Positions 43,897-53,672 of a stretch of DNA of 64,000 bases are shown piece by piece. Position 1 is the first letter of the stretch. Every line of letters begins with the position of its first letter. The stretch is taken from the NCBI GenBank assembly GCA_963969495.1, contig OZ018317.1, positions 217,968,651 through 218,032,650 on the forward strand. Reading direction: 5' to 3'. A model generated the notes under the pieces. The model ran no database searches. It was not told the DNA's origin and saw only the letters and a program-made list of their open reading frames with translations. Origin of the DNA: Ceratothoa steindachneri (Eukaryota; Arthropoda; Malacostraca; Isopoda; Cymothoidae). The position numbers and the translations under genes were made by a program.

Positions 43897-46800
43897 CTTT
43901 AGTGGCGCCGCAATGTGTTTTCCTGGACGCCATGTTTAAAAGACTCACTGCTCCGTCCAGTCCCAGCTTAGCCTCTCTTTGTTCTGGAAACATTTACTTT
44001 CTTCCTTTCTTTACCACCTCTTCCTCATCAGAGAAATACCCTGTGTATCCTGTTACACTTGGTACCTGAAGGAGGTCCACGCCCTCCCGAACTGGGTACA
44101 AATTGGGAAATCCCTCACTGGGTTGACATGAACTCTCTTATCGAAAGTGGTCTGCAGGTCTCTCCACTTACGGCGAGTGCCCCTTTGCTTTATCAGGGTT
44201 CCACCAAGAACGCGGCTCCTCGCTCCACACGTTGGGGTCAGGTGAGCCAACACAACACCCTTAGAGGGATAAGAGGTGGCATCGTCCCCTGGACCTTGTC
44301 TGCAGAGCTCGTATACCCGAAGTTTGGTTTATCACTGATGGCAGTCAACATACCCGCTTCCCAAATCTCCCTAATGTGAGTCGCATGCCGACTCCAGTGA
44401 TGAGCCTTAGCCCATATGAGTACCCAGTTGAAATACCTTACACCTTTAGGTGTGGGTTGGATGGCCAGTTGCAAAATCCTCCTGAGGTGGAGATGGTCCT
44501 GGAGGAGACCTCACCCCAGATGGCAGGGTCTTTTAGGGGGACGAACCTTGACTTGCTGGCTGACACCAAACCTGAATATTCCCTATCCAAGACCCCCGAA
44601 GCCTCATAAGGAGAGCAAATACCCCCCCCCCCCCCCCACACACACACATGGTGCCCCATTGATGGCCAAGATCTTCATCTGCAAGGAAGCTCTTGCTGAG
44701 ACTGGTCCGACCCTCCTTGGGGCCCCCTTCCGGCTGGCGGGGGTCACTCCCAGCCATTCTCTCTAAAATGAGAAAGGAAAGAATACAAGGGATTCCTCTA
44801 CTGCCCTGGAGGTTGCAGGGACTTGCCGTTTCGGTAACCGACCATCAAAGATGTGCACATCTTGAGGCTCCTTTGGGTGGGGAGGTGCAGATAAAGGTCA
44901 AAGTCACATGTGCGCAGCCTGGAATCTTGGTTATGTCGGGACACCCTCATTCAGAGAATAAATACCTGGGTTTTTAAGCCCATGCCTCTAAGTTTTTGGT
45001 TATTCGCTCCACCCATGGCAGCAACTTAGCTAAAGGCCATTTGCTCCATCAAAGAAGATATTTAGCTAGATTGTCTGGTAGAGAGCTGAGGGTGACCCAT
45101 TTATCAAACGAGAGGCTTCTGGCGAATGCAGCGAACCCTTCTGAGGCGGCCATTATTACTGCCTTTTAGACACACTATGGCTCGCCGCCTAATGTGACGT
45201 TGCACTCGTGAATTTCGTGAAAGTACTTGTTTATGCGAGGGGACTCGTGGACTGCTCCTTAGAAGATATCACCGAGGAACTGGCTAATCAACGAGCAGTC
45301 AAGCTCGAGCGTGTGATAGGTTCGTATCGCTACCGCTTGAAGGCATTCGTGCCACCGTCGCGGAAGTGCTACTACTGCCACCGCTTCGGCCATCTGAATC
45401 GCTCATGTAGACGTGGAAAGCTCGGTTTACCCGAAAGCTGTATAAGTTGCTCCAAGGCTGCACACGATAAGTCCTTATCGTGTACGGAAACTGTGTCAAT
45501 TACATCCTCAAAACTGTGGCCCCTATCTCCTGGAAAAGGAAATCCTGATCGTTCAGGCTGCCGATCGTCTCTTCTGGGCCGTCTTACACTTCATTATTAA
45601 AAATGTCACCCTCTGCTACTTGTCCCTATAGGCCTACGAGCATGTTCGCTTCCGCGCCCATTTGGAATGCTTCTTCCAGTTTTACTCGCCCTAGGCGCTT
45701 TCTCGGCAACAATGGGTTCACACATAATATCTACTAAAACCGTGGTTTCCCTTCCTCTTCTCCCGCGTTACCGTTTCCTGTAAGGCGAAAACAGCCGCGC
45801 GTCTCCACTGAAACTTTAGACTCACTGGAGGCAAACCTCCCAAAGTTGGTTTAGGTCGTCTTCGGGTACAGCACTAATGGACCCTCGGCTCCTAAGCTAT
45901 CCACCCAAGGCTTGGCTGGGCGCTTTGGGGACTCGAGAATACGCCTCCCACCAAAGATTTATAGGTGTAGTGAGGAAAAGACTCATAGCGAGCCCAACGT
46001 TCCCCGATAAGTCGTCAAAAGTGACAACGATATGTAGGGCCAACAACGCCCGAACTTATGCCTCTAGCAATTTAAGGCCATTCCAGTGAGGGTTTTGACT
46101 TTAAAAAGTGCTCCCGCATCTCCTCTGATCTAGTCCAAGCGGTCAATTTCCTTTATTGGAATTACCATGGACTCTGAGTTAATTGGGAGGATCTGATGAG
46201 GCTCGTCTCGTCCCCTTTTTCGTTAGCCCTCTCTTTGCAGGAGACCATGCCGGGAGCGTACCTCCTGCCTACCCTCCTAGGGTCACGGGGTATAAAGGTT
46301 TTACGAGCTCACCACCACGGGATGTGGCCCAAGAACTGCTTCTTTGCTTGAAATACCTCCTTTCGGGGAGTAGCGGTGCCTCTGCACCCGGATAGTAGGT
46401 ATTGTAGTTATTTCTGCGTACATTCCACCATCAGCCAACTTCGACGCGGGGGACATTCGCCGCGCCCGGGCACGGTTGCTGAGGCTCTTTCTCTTGCTCA
46501 GGGATTGGAACTGAGACTACTTGTTCAATCCCATGGGTTAGGTTCTGGCTGGCCTGATGGATGAGATGGAGATAGATGTCCTAAATGTGGAGAACTGCTT
46601 CCCTTTCCTGCCTCGACCTATCCCAGTGCTCTCCGGTTGTTCATCCTGATTTTAGGTGGTAGGTGGTCAATCATCTACATGGTAGTGATCACTTTCCCAT
46701 TTAAATATCATTTTCTGGAACGCTTCAGTCTGAAAGACCATCCCAGTTGTGCTTGGAGTGGGCGCGATGACCCGCTTTTTAGGACGTCACTGATTTTTCT

Positions 46801-46972
46801 GTAACAGTCGACGAGTTGAAATCTGTGGATGAGGACTTCGAGTCTTTCTCCAGTAAACTCATCGCCTTGGGCCTAACTACTATTCCTAGATCGTCTGGTC
46901 GTTTTGCATGCCTTCTGCTTTTTGGTGATATGCCTGCATGTGATAAAAGAGCCGCCCGAACGATTTTATAGT
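43897..46972 (+). pseudogene. Family A copy, 5' half (leader, ORF1, endonuclease), decayed
   Basis: A degenerate 5' terminus (CCTTTAGTGGCGCCGCAATG) starts near 43897. The leader has the TACCCTGTGTA unit at 44037. ORF1 text runs from about 44470 (LEETSPQMAGSFRG) to the CCHC knuckle CYYCHRFGHLNRSC near 45368-45410. Endonuclease traces follow from about 46130 to 46900 (SDHFPI region as TAGTGATCACTTTCCCATTT near 46682). Homology ends at GCCCGAACGATTTTATAGTC near 46972, at the start of RT, where another LINE begins. It has many stops. Confidence 0.75.
44037..44127 (+). repeat. TACCCTGTGTA repeat unit, copy 3
   Basis: TACCCTGTGTA at 44037; AAATTGGGAAATCCCTCACT near 44100; end GGGTTGACATGAA. It lies 317 bases after copy 2 and within the leader of the family A copy, with the decayed 5' terminus between the two units. 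Confidence 0.7.
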
Positions 46973-47705
46973 CGGTGAATTTCTTTGAGTGTGAGCTTTT
47001 ATGGAAAATACTGTCTAGATTTGGTTGCACTCATAAATTTATCTCAGTCATTTGTCTTTTGCACAATGAAATGACCGTATCAATTATGGCAAACAGACTC
47101 TTTCAATGTCAACTCTGGTGTCAAACAAAGGTGTTTAGCCGCACCAACGCTGTTCTCCTTATTTATCGCCGCCTTTCTGCTGTTTATCCAAGACGACCTT
47201 CCTCCAGGTATCTCAATCAACTGCAAGTTTGATGGAGGGATTTTTAATCTTAACTGTCTTAAAGCTAGGACTAAAACAGAAGCTGCCTCGATTCTCAAAG
47301 TTCAATATGCAGATGATAATGCAGTCTGCTCTCAACGAGGAGCACCTACAAACAATAATATCAGGATTTGCGAATGGCTACTCCAGGTTTGGTCTCTCAA
47401 TTAATGTTCGGAAAACTCATTTCTTGTACCAACCAGCACCAATAAACCCAGGTAAAATCCTCAATTAGCAAATATGCCAGGTAATTCTCCATTGCCAGCC
47501 CCTAGTATTCAAATTAATGGGGAAACTAGAATGTGTTCAAAGATTTGCCTACTTGAGTAGCCATTTGTCAGCGGACGCAGATATTGATAATGAAATCCAA
47601 TATAGGCTACGTTGTGCCAACTCTTGTTTGGTAAATTATGAAGGCACGTTTTTGATGACCAAGATCTTCATATAGAAACGAAAGTTAAAGTTTACATGGC
47701 CTTTG
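46973..47705 (+). pseudogene. Unclassified LINE reverse transcriptase fragment
   Basis: Readable text: FFECELLWKILSRFGCTHKF and ISVICLLHNEMTVSIMANRL near 46976-47098, VQYADDNAVCSQRG near 47302-47345 (catalytic YADD), IISGFANGYSRFGLSINVRK near 47360-47420, YQPAP near 47425, and CFGKLRRHVFDDQDL-like text near 47620-47680. The order and YADD identify a non-LTR RT that differs from families A, B and CR1. Frameshifts are present and both ends are missing. It is fused to a family A copy on the left and repeat R1 on the right. Confidence 0.7.
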
Positions 47706-47740
47706 TTTTTGTTGAGGAATAGGTCACCTCCCTTAGACAC

Positions 47741-47801
<61 letters not shown>

Positions 47802-48412
47802 ATTGGTTGGGAGGAAAGAGATAGAAGTCCCGAAAATATGTATATATACAGTTATATATACATATATCCTCTAATGTACATTTACTTCGTAAGAGTAATC
47901 CGTTGATTACAAGGTATGATTGTGATTTTTAATGTCACTAGTTACAGGAAATATAGGTAATGTAAATAAGGACAATTCTGACAGAATATAGATTAATTGA
48001 CAATCGGATAACGTTAATTACTCGTTAATCTCCTTTTAAACGAGATACTATAAATCAGTTATACAGAGGGAATATTTATATGTCGGAAAGTTGGTCGATT
48101 AACGGGAGATACAAGCAAGGGTAGTTTTACCTTAATGGGGTCACCTTGAGGAAGGGGACTCCTTTAGCGAGTCGGCGCGGGAAAAGGGAGAAAGACAATG
48201 GATGTGACTCTCGGCTGAATAACTTGACGGTGACGAGGATGAGCGGGGGGAGGGGGCACCAGAAGACGAGTTCATGATCCTCCTTGAAGACAAACAATGG
48301 CACTTCTGCTCCAGAGAAGTGCAACCTCAAAAAATCGAGACTGACGCGGCTCGGCGTGAACTCTCACACGGGAAACTGGAGATCCTTGAGGGGGGGGGGG
48401 GGGGGAGTGATG
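47706..48412 (-). repeat. Repeat R1, minus-strand copy, with a (TA)n tract
   Basis: It is the inverted counterpart of 18900-19697. It starts with GAGGAATAGGTCAC near 47713, then a (TA)n tract, TATCTATTGGTTGGGAGGAA near 47798, GTCACTAGTTACAGGAAATA near 47934, ACTATAAATCAGTTATACAG near 48047, GGTCGATTAACGGGAGAT near 48092, and ends near CTGGAGATCCTTGAGGGG at 48377. The opposite-strand open frames in both copies are similar (FSGAEVPLFVFKEDHELVF here; FSRTEVPSSVFKEDRKLVF in the other), so part of it may once have been coding. Confidence 0.72.
47745..47799. repeat. (TA)n microsatellite inside repeat R1
   Basis: About 55 bases of TA, at the place equivalent to the tract at 19512-19603. Confidence 0.97.
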
Positions 48413-48439
48413 CCATGATGATGATGCACTATATTCCGA

Positions 48440-49135
48440 ATCACACAAATGCTCCTCCTGGCGGCTGGTGTCCTGTTCTCCAGCAGAACAGGACTGCAAT
48501 CTCGGATCCCGCATCCGTGGCGGAGTCTTTTGTGACCGCTCTACATTCTTTAGCTAAGATGCTTCTTTGCAAGCATTCAGTGCATGTCGTATTGTTGCTA
48601 ATGGCCAGCGATTGGACTTTATATCTCAAGGCGGGAAAACCCTTCAATGATAGGTTTACATTGGGTGAGTTATGTTCTGCTCTCGCTGCATGCACTGACA
48701 CTGCTCTTAGTCCGAACGATGTGCTCTATGCCATGCTTTGACACCTAGGTGAGTGAGGTATGACATTTCAGCTAGATTTGTTGAACAGGATTGGACATTG
48801 GGTATCCTCCAGACTCCTTGCAAATGTTTTCTGTGCTTAGTTTTTGTTAACCCGGTTGATATAACTCTACCTGGCTTGTTTCCGCCCATTTCTTTAAGCT
48901 GGGCCTGCATGTTGTTGGAGAAATTAGTAAATGCTAAAGTAGCCTATTTTTCTGGACAGCGGAGGCCACTTGTCTTCTGCACAGTAGGGCTTCCTCAAAT
49001 TCCACTCCACATCAGATGCTCTGCTCCAACTGAAAAATATTATATGCTGTACCTTCCTTCATTTCGTAAACAGCATTACACCACAGTGTTTTTCGATCTG
49101 GAGAAGCCCTATGATACCACATAGCGATACAGTAT
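48440..49135 (+). pseudogene. Family A RT fragment
   Basis: It matches the RT start of the best copy: PVLQQNRTAISDPASVAESF near 48470-48530, then KPFNDRFTLGELCSALAACT near 48640-48705, NDVLYAML near 48715, LLEKLVNAKVAYFSGQ near 48912-48960, and TVFFDLEKPYDTT near 49085-49122. It ends after the first catalytic Asp block. A poly-G tract (48391-48405) separates it from R1. Confidence 0.8.
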
Positions 49136-49139
49136 CATG

Positions 49140-49728
49140 GATAGCTTTCACATAATATGGGTGAAGGTTCACAAAATTTTATTTTCTCAATTCCTAGGAA
49201 TGCCTCATCCAACTAGACTTTGCATATGTTGCAGGAAACGCGAGTCATAACGTCTAAGAAACTCCTTTGAGAGGTATGATTACCTCGTGGGCATGTGCTG
49301 TCATAGGCCTCAATATTGAAGAATACAACATACATATGTTGTTTACAATCAAAGCTTCTCATCCAGCCCTCCAGCCTATCCAAAATTTCAGTGACTGTTT
49401 CCTGTGAAAACCCAACTGGAAAAGTGTCAACAGGCTCTGGGACTCTTAAGTACAACAATAACCCGACGATCACCATTTCTGTGAGTTCTTCATCCTTTTG
49501 ATCCCGTTTCTGCAGGGTTGGATGGTCGTACTACTTTTCTCCACCGACTTCGGTCCCGAGCATCTTCCTCCGTAAGTCCCTCCAAATTTTCCTGGCTCTT
49601 CCTGGTAGCCTTCCACTTGCATATGCATAGCCATCTTCCTCTGATCTCTCCCGTGACCAAACCCTCTGAGTCTCCTCAGTCACAACTCAGATTCTAGCTC
49701 CACTTTTCCACATCCATCCGCCACCTCA
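49140..49728 (-). pseudogene. LINE remnants on the minus strand (target of the family A insertion)
   Basis: Two pieces. At 49213-49476 the minus strand reads TEILDRLEGWMRSFDCKQHM then VVFFNIEAYDST, the RT block with the first catalytic Asp position (FFDIEKAYD in relatives; here Asn). At 49510-49728 it reads WKATRKSQENLEGLTEEDAR, then DRSRWRRKVVRPSNPAETGS, the C-terminal text of a different LINE. The second piece is cut at 49728 by the family A element and resumes at 56686. Confidence 0.6.
49717..49728 (+). repeat. Target-site duplication, left copy (12 bp)
   Basis: TCCGCCACCTCA, identical to 56674-56685, flanks the family A element between them. Confidence 0.88.
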
Positions 49729-50114
49729 CCCCGTAAGGGGCGCGGCGATTTGCCTTCCTGGCCGCCGTGCTGACGGGATTCAGCGCCCCGTCCGGCCCCA
49801 GCTTAGCCTCTTCTCCTTTCTGACAACCTGTCTTACCCTACTTCCTCACTTTCCCTACAACCTCTCCCATCTCCCACAACTTTCTCTGGTCGGCCTCTAA
49901 TTTGACAGGGTAGACGCTGACCCAATTATCAGTGCTGAATACATACGAATAAGTTATAGGCATAAATGATGAATATGTACATGCAAGGTAGACTATAATG
50001 ATGTAGGCTACTTGTAAGTCATTTCACCCACTTAAGTAACAAGGCACATAATAGAAAAATATTTTTATTTTCCAAGAGTAGGCTCTCTCAAAATCGTAGC
50101 CCATGCCCAATGTC

Positions 50115-51232
50115 CCCCTTTATTTGCCTAAGCAAAGAGTAGACGGCGGTTTTTCTCTGCAAACTTGTCAATCACTTGATCGTTCGAAACTTGAATGTCA
50201 TTGTGGACAGCGATTAGTGCGAGGCCGTTAAGACGATCCTGGCCAATGGTGCTCCTCATGTACGTCTTTAGCTGTTTCAAGGCTAAGAATGAGCGTTCGC
50301 CCTCTGCATTTGAGACCGGCAGAGTTATTAAGATGGTTAGAGTTTAGCGGCATTAAGGACGGCATCCACGTCTGCTTTTGAGCCCTTGATAAGCTCCTTC
50401 AACCGGAGAGCAACTGGCACCGTATCGTCCTCAAATCTTTTCTTCAGCTTGGCGATGACTTGGTCAACGAATGGAATATAGACCGAGCGTCGATAGTACT
50501 CCTCAGCAGTCCTGGCCGGGATATTCGCGCGCTGTCTCTGTCATGCATAGACTCAGGGAACAGGGATGTCATCGTGAGCTGAGTCCACTTCAACCAGGAG
50601 ATCCTTGTCTTTTGCAAATACAGTGTGGAGGTGTTCCTTGGCATTCTTTCTGAACTTGGCGAAAACAGTCTCGATCTCACGAATCAGTGCATATGCAGAT
50701 GCGGGGTCATCGTCCTTCTGCAGGTTCCTGCTCGGCTCGAGTGTGTGGGCCAAAACTGACTCCGCCACAACCGGCCCAATGAGAAAGCGAGGGTCCCTAA
50801 GCGCAGCGAGTAAGAGGCCAGCATTGGCATCCAGCCTCATTTCCTCTTCCATGAAGTTCGCGATGTGAGGCAGAAACTCAATGAACGCGAGGACTGCCTC
50901 ATGCCGCTCAACCCATCTGGTTGAGGAAAGCTTCACGATTTTGGAGAACCAGAACGTCCGCATGTTGCTGGAGTAAATGAACTTATGGACTTCGTTGAGC
51001 GTCTGAAGGGCGAGTTTCACTTCTTTCACATCGCAGGCCTTGGTCAGCACCAGGTTCAGTCGGTGATTAAAGCAGTGGATCGGTTTGGCGAGGGGGGTAT
51101 TGCTCCATGATGATATCGGCACAACCTCTGAACTATCCCATCATGGCACTCGCTCCGTCGAAGCCGAGGCCCCGGCAGTTTGACATGTCCAAACCAAGGC
51201 CATGCATGGTACCAATGAGCAGTTGGGCTAGG
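50115..51232 (-). pseudogene. hAT transposase, C-terminal two-thirds (ZMYM1-like)
   Basis: Minus-strand order: LIGTMHGLGLDMSNCRGLGF then DGASAMMG near 51140-51225 (second catalytic Asp), CADIIMEQY, AKPIHCFNHRLNLVLTKACD near 51030-51090 (the C-x-x-H motif of hAT), WVERHEAVLAFIEFLPHIAN near 50865-50930, a long open frame to 50553, and after frameshifts the C-terminal dimerisation domain LTILITLPVSNAEGERSFLA then LKQLKTYMRSTIGQDRLNGL near 50210-50335, ending INDKFAEKNRRLLFA-like near 50115. The N-terminal BED/zinc part and first catalytic Asp are absent. It moved DNA by cut and paste; now dead. It lies inside a family A leader. Confidence 0.82.
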
Positions 51233-51309
51233 CCTTATTCACCCCTGGCAGAGGGGGTTACTGCGTGGGGTGATTATCGTTTGCTTCCCGTATCACTAAT
51301 AGGGTCACG

Positions 51310-53097
51310 ATGCCCAATGATGACGATATTAAAAACATCTCTCTTCCTTTCCCCTTCACCGCCTTCGGGCAGCTCCACCGAAAAAATAGAGGTCCCCCAA
51401 GGTGCTTTTGCAGATGGCCCTCCAAAACTCGTCAGCCGGAGAGTAGGCGTACTCCTCTCCTCTGCCTATGGGTGTAGTGGACTCACCCTCACCCACATCT
51501 CTGGAGGTGCCTCCTTCTTTCCAGCGGCAGTCCCACCTTTACCTTCTAAAGGGACTGCCAAGAAGGCAGGTGGCCCGCATTGACCGCTCTTGGTGGGAGT
51601 GGCACGATAGGGCCAACCCCCTTAGGGGGAGGAGGGAAGACAGGTCACGTCGGGATCTTCCCTTAAGAGACCTGCGGGCTCGCATATTGAGCTTAGAGGG
51701 GGTCACCGCACGTGCCCCCTTCTCTTCCCCAACAAAAGACTTTGAACAATGGGACCAGAGACATCCTGGGTGGAGATGGCCACATGGAGGTCCCCTTGAT
51801 ATGGACTTAGTCCCTGAGGAGCCATCCCCAGACGGTAGGACCTTCCATGGGGAGAACCTGGGCTCGGTGCCAAGCACTGAACCCGAGTCCGCCTCTAAGC
51901 AAGGTCCTCCTCAGATGGCACGAGTATCTAAGTCTTTACAAAGAGAGGAGAAATCTCCTCCGGTTGGTGCCCCTGTGACAGCCAAGACATTCTTTATCTC
52001 GGAGAAGGATCTTTCTGAGGCCGGTCCATCTGGCTGGGGCTCCTGCCGGCAGAGGGCAGAAGTTGGTTCATTCCCCCGACCCATCTACTCTCCTAAAAAA
52101 GAAAAAGGACAAAGAAGACTTAGGACTCATCTCCCACCGCGGGAGCCGCGAGGACGGACGGATCTGCTGCCGCTTTGGCAAGCAACCAAGCCATGATCGG
52201 CACGTCCGGCCCCGTTGCTCCCCCAGGTGGAGAGTCCCAGACGAAGACCAAAACTGCGCAAAGCGGAGCCAGAGGTAGCCAGAGGCTACCTGGCGTTTAC
52301 GAGCCCGCTGGCTTCAAACGCTTCGTTTGTTATTAGCTCCACTGATGGCAGCATGTTAGCTAAGGGCAACACGATCCATCAGAGGAGAGCTTTAGCTAGT
52401 GTGGTTGGTAAAGAGACAAAGGTGACCCGTTTCTCGGACGGGAGCCTTTTGGCGAATGTGTCGAATCCCTCCCAGGCGGCCATAATTAGTGCACTTCGGA
52501 CACTTGATGGCACCCCGGTGAGTGTGACGCCGCACTCTACCATGAACTTCGTGAAAGGAGTAGTTTCTGCCAGGGAACTCGTGGACTACTCTATAGATGA
52601 CCTCACCTTAGAGCTGGCCGAACACGGACCGGTCAAGGTCTAGCGCGTGATAAGAAAACAGGGAGGGGCCTCGAGAACCACCCCTAGACTCTTTGTCACG
52701 TTCGACTGTGATAAGCTTCCTGAGTCGCTGCATGCTGTTTGGTATTGCTACCGCGTGAAAGCATTCGTGCCACTGCCCCGGAGGTGCTACTATAGTCACT
52801 GCTTCGGCCATCTTAATTGCTTGTGTATACATGCAGGGTCGGAGTTACCCGAAGCCTGTGTAAGTTGCCCAAGGCCGCACACGATAAGTCCAAATCGTGT
52901 GTTGCCAAGTTGTCAATTCCGGATAGCCGCACACGATTCTTCGAACCAATGTGGTTCGAAAAAATCCTGGCGGTTCAGGCTCAGGGTCGTGTCTAATTTC
53001 GCCAGGCTAAGGACTTGGTCCTGGTGCGCCTGGCGCTGCCTGGGACGTCCTATGCCTCAATGTTAAGACACCCTCTGCTCCTGGCCCCTCCAGGCCT
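51310..53097 (+). pseudogene. ORF1 (Gag-like) of the family A copy at 49729
   Basis: The ATG at 51310 is in GGGTCACGATGCCC, equivalent to 10820 in the other copy. Middle-domain text: FVISSTDGSMLAKGN near 52325-52370, VTPHSTMNFVKGVVSAREL near 52525-52580, LFVTFDCDKLPESL near 52690-52730. The first knuckle is damaged: CYYSHCFGHLNCLC near 52787-52830 has Ser in place of a Cys. A stop at 52641-52643 and frameshifts break it. Its end is fused to the endonuclease near 53098. Confidence 0.75.
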
Positions 53098-53367
53098 ACG
53101 GGGTCAAGTCCTTGCCGTCCTGATTGACGAACTGGAGATGGGTATCCTAAATGTGGATGAGTTTACGCATCACTCTCCGAGAACCGCTTCATTTTACTGC
53201 CTCGACCTATTTTTGTGCTCTCCGGATGCACAATCTGATTTGGGGTGGGGAGTAGTCGATGACCTCGATGGTAGTGATCACTTTCCCATTCAAATATCAT
53301 TTTCTGGGCCGCTGCCGGCCGTCGTGCTTGGTGCGGGCGCGGTGGTCCGCATTTCAAGAAATGACTG

Positions 53368-53672
53368 CCTGTCCCTTGTATTCGGGACGAGTTCGTGCAC
53401 ATTGACTGGTGGTTTTATAGACTTGGGGGGGGGGGCTTCTCCCCTTTATTTAAATAGTTGGAGGGGGGGGCCTTCTCCCCTTTATTTAAATAGTTGGAGG
53501 GGGGGGCAAACCTCCCCCCGACACCGGAGCTTGCTTCCTGCTTATTTGCCTTTTTAATTTTTATTGTTTGTTTGTTTTTTTTGCATCTTATTTTAAAGGT
53601 GCCTAATATAAAGCAGTGTTGAATACGGCAACTAATGCCCAGATGAGCTCTTAAAATTTAAAAAAAAGGAAG
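53368..53672 (+). mobile_element. Short family A 3' end inserted in another family A copy, with 14-bp target duplication
   Basis: The sequence jumps from endonuclease text to the ORF2 tail (CTGTCCCTTGTATTCGGGAC) at 53368 and ends in AATTTAAAAAAAGGAAG at 53672. TCAAGAAATGACTG at 53354-53367 and TCAAGAAATAACTG at 53673-53686 flank it, 13 of 14 identical. After it the endonuclease/RT linker resumes. The element is 5' truncated to about 305 bases. Confidence 0.85.
53436..53506 (+). repeat. Two tandem copies of a 36-bp G-rich unit
   Basis: CTTCTCCCCTTTATTTAAAT plus AGTTGGAGGGGGGGG occurs at 53436 and again at 53472, within the 3' end insertion. Probable slippage or local duplication. Confidence 0.85.

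Noticed and set aside
48391..48405. Poly-G tracts (also near 4080, 24760 and 53425) as G-quadruplex regulatory sites.
   Set aside because: They are homopolymer runs in transposon debris and vary between copies; nothing supports a function.
49213..49476. An 87-residue minus-strand frame with a plausible acceptor and donor, looking like an exon of a host gene.
   Set aside because: The text FDCKQHM-VVFFNIEAYDST is the RT block with the first catalytic Asp position of an I-type LINE, and it lies among LINE remnants.
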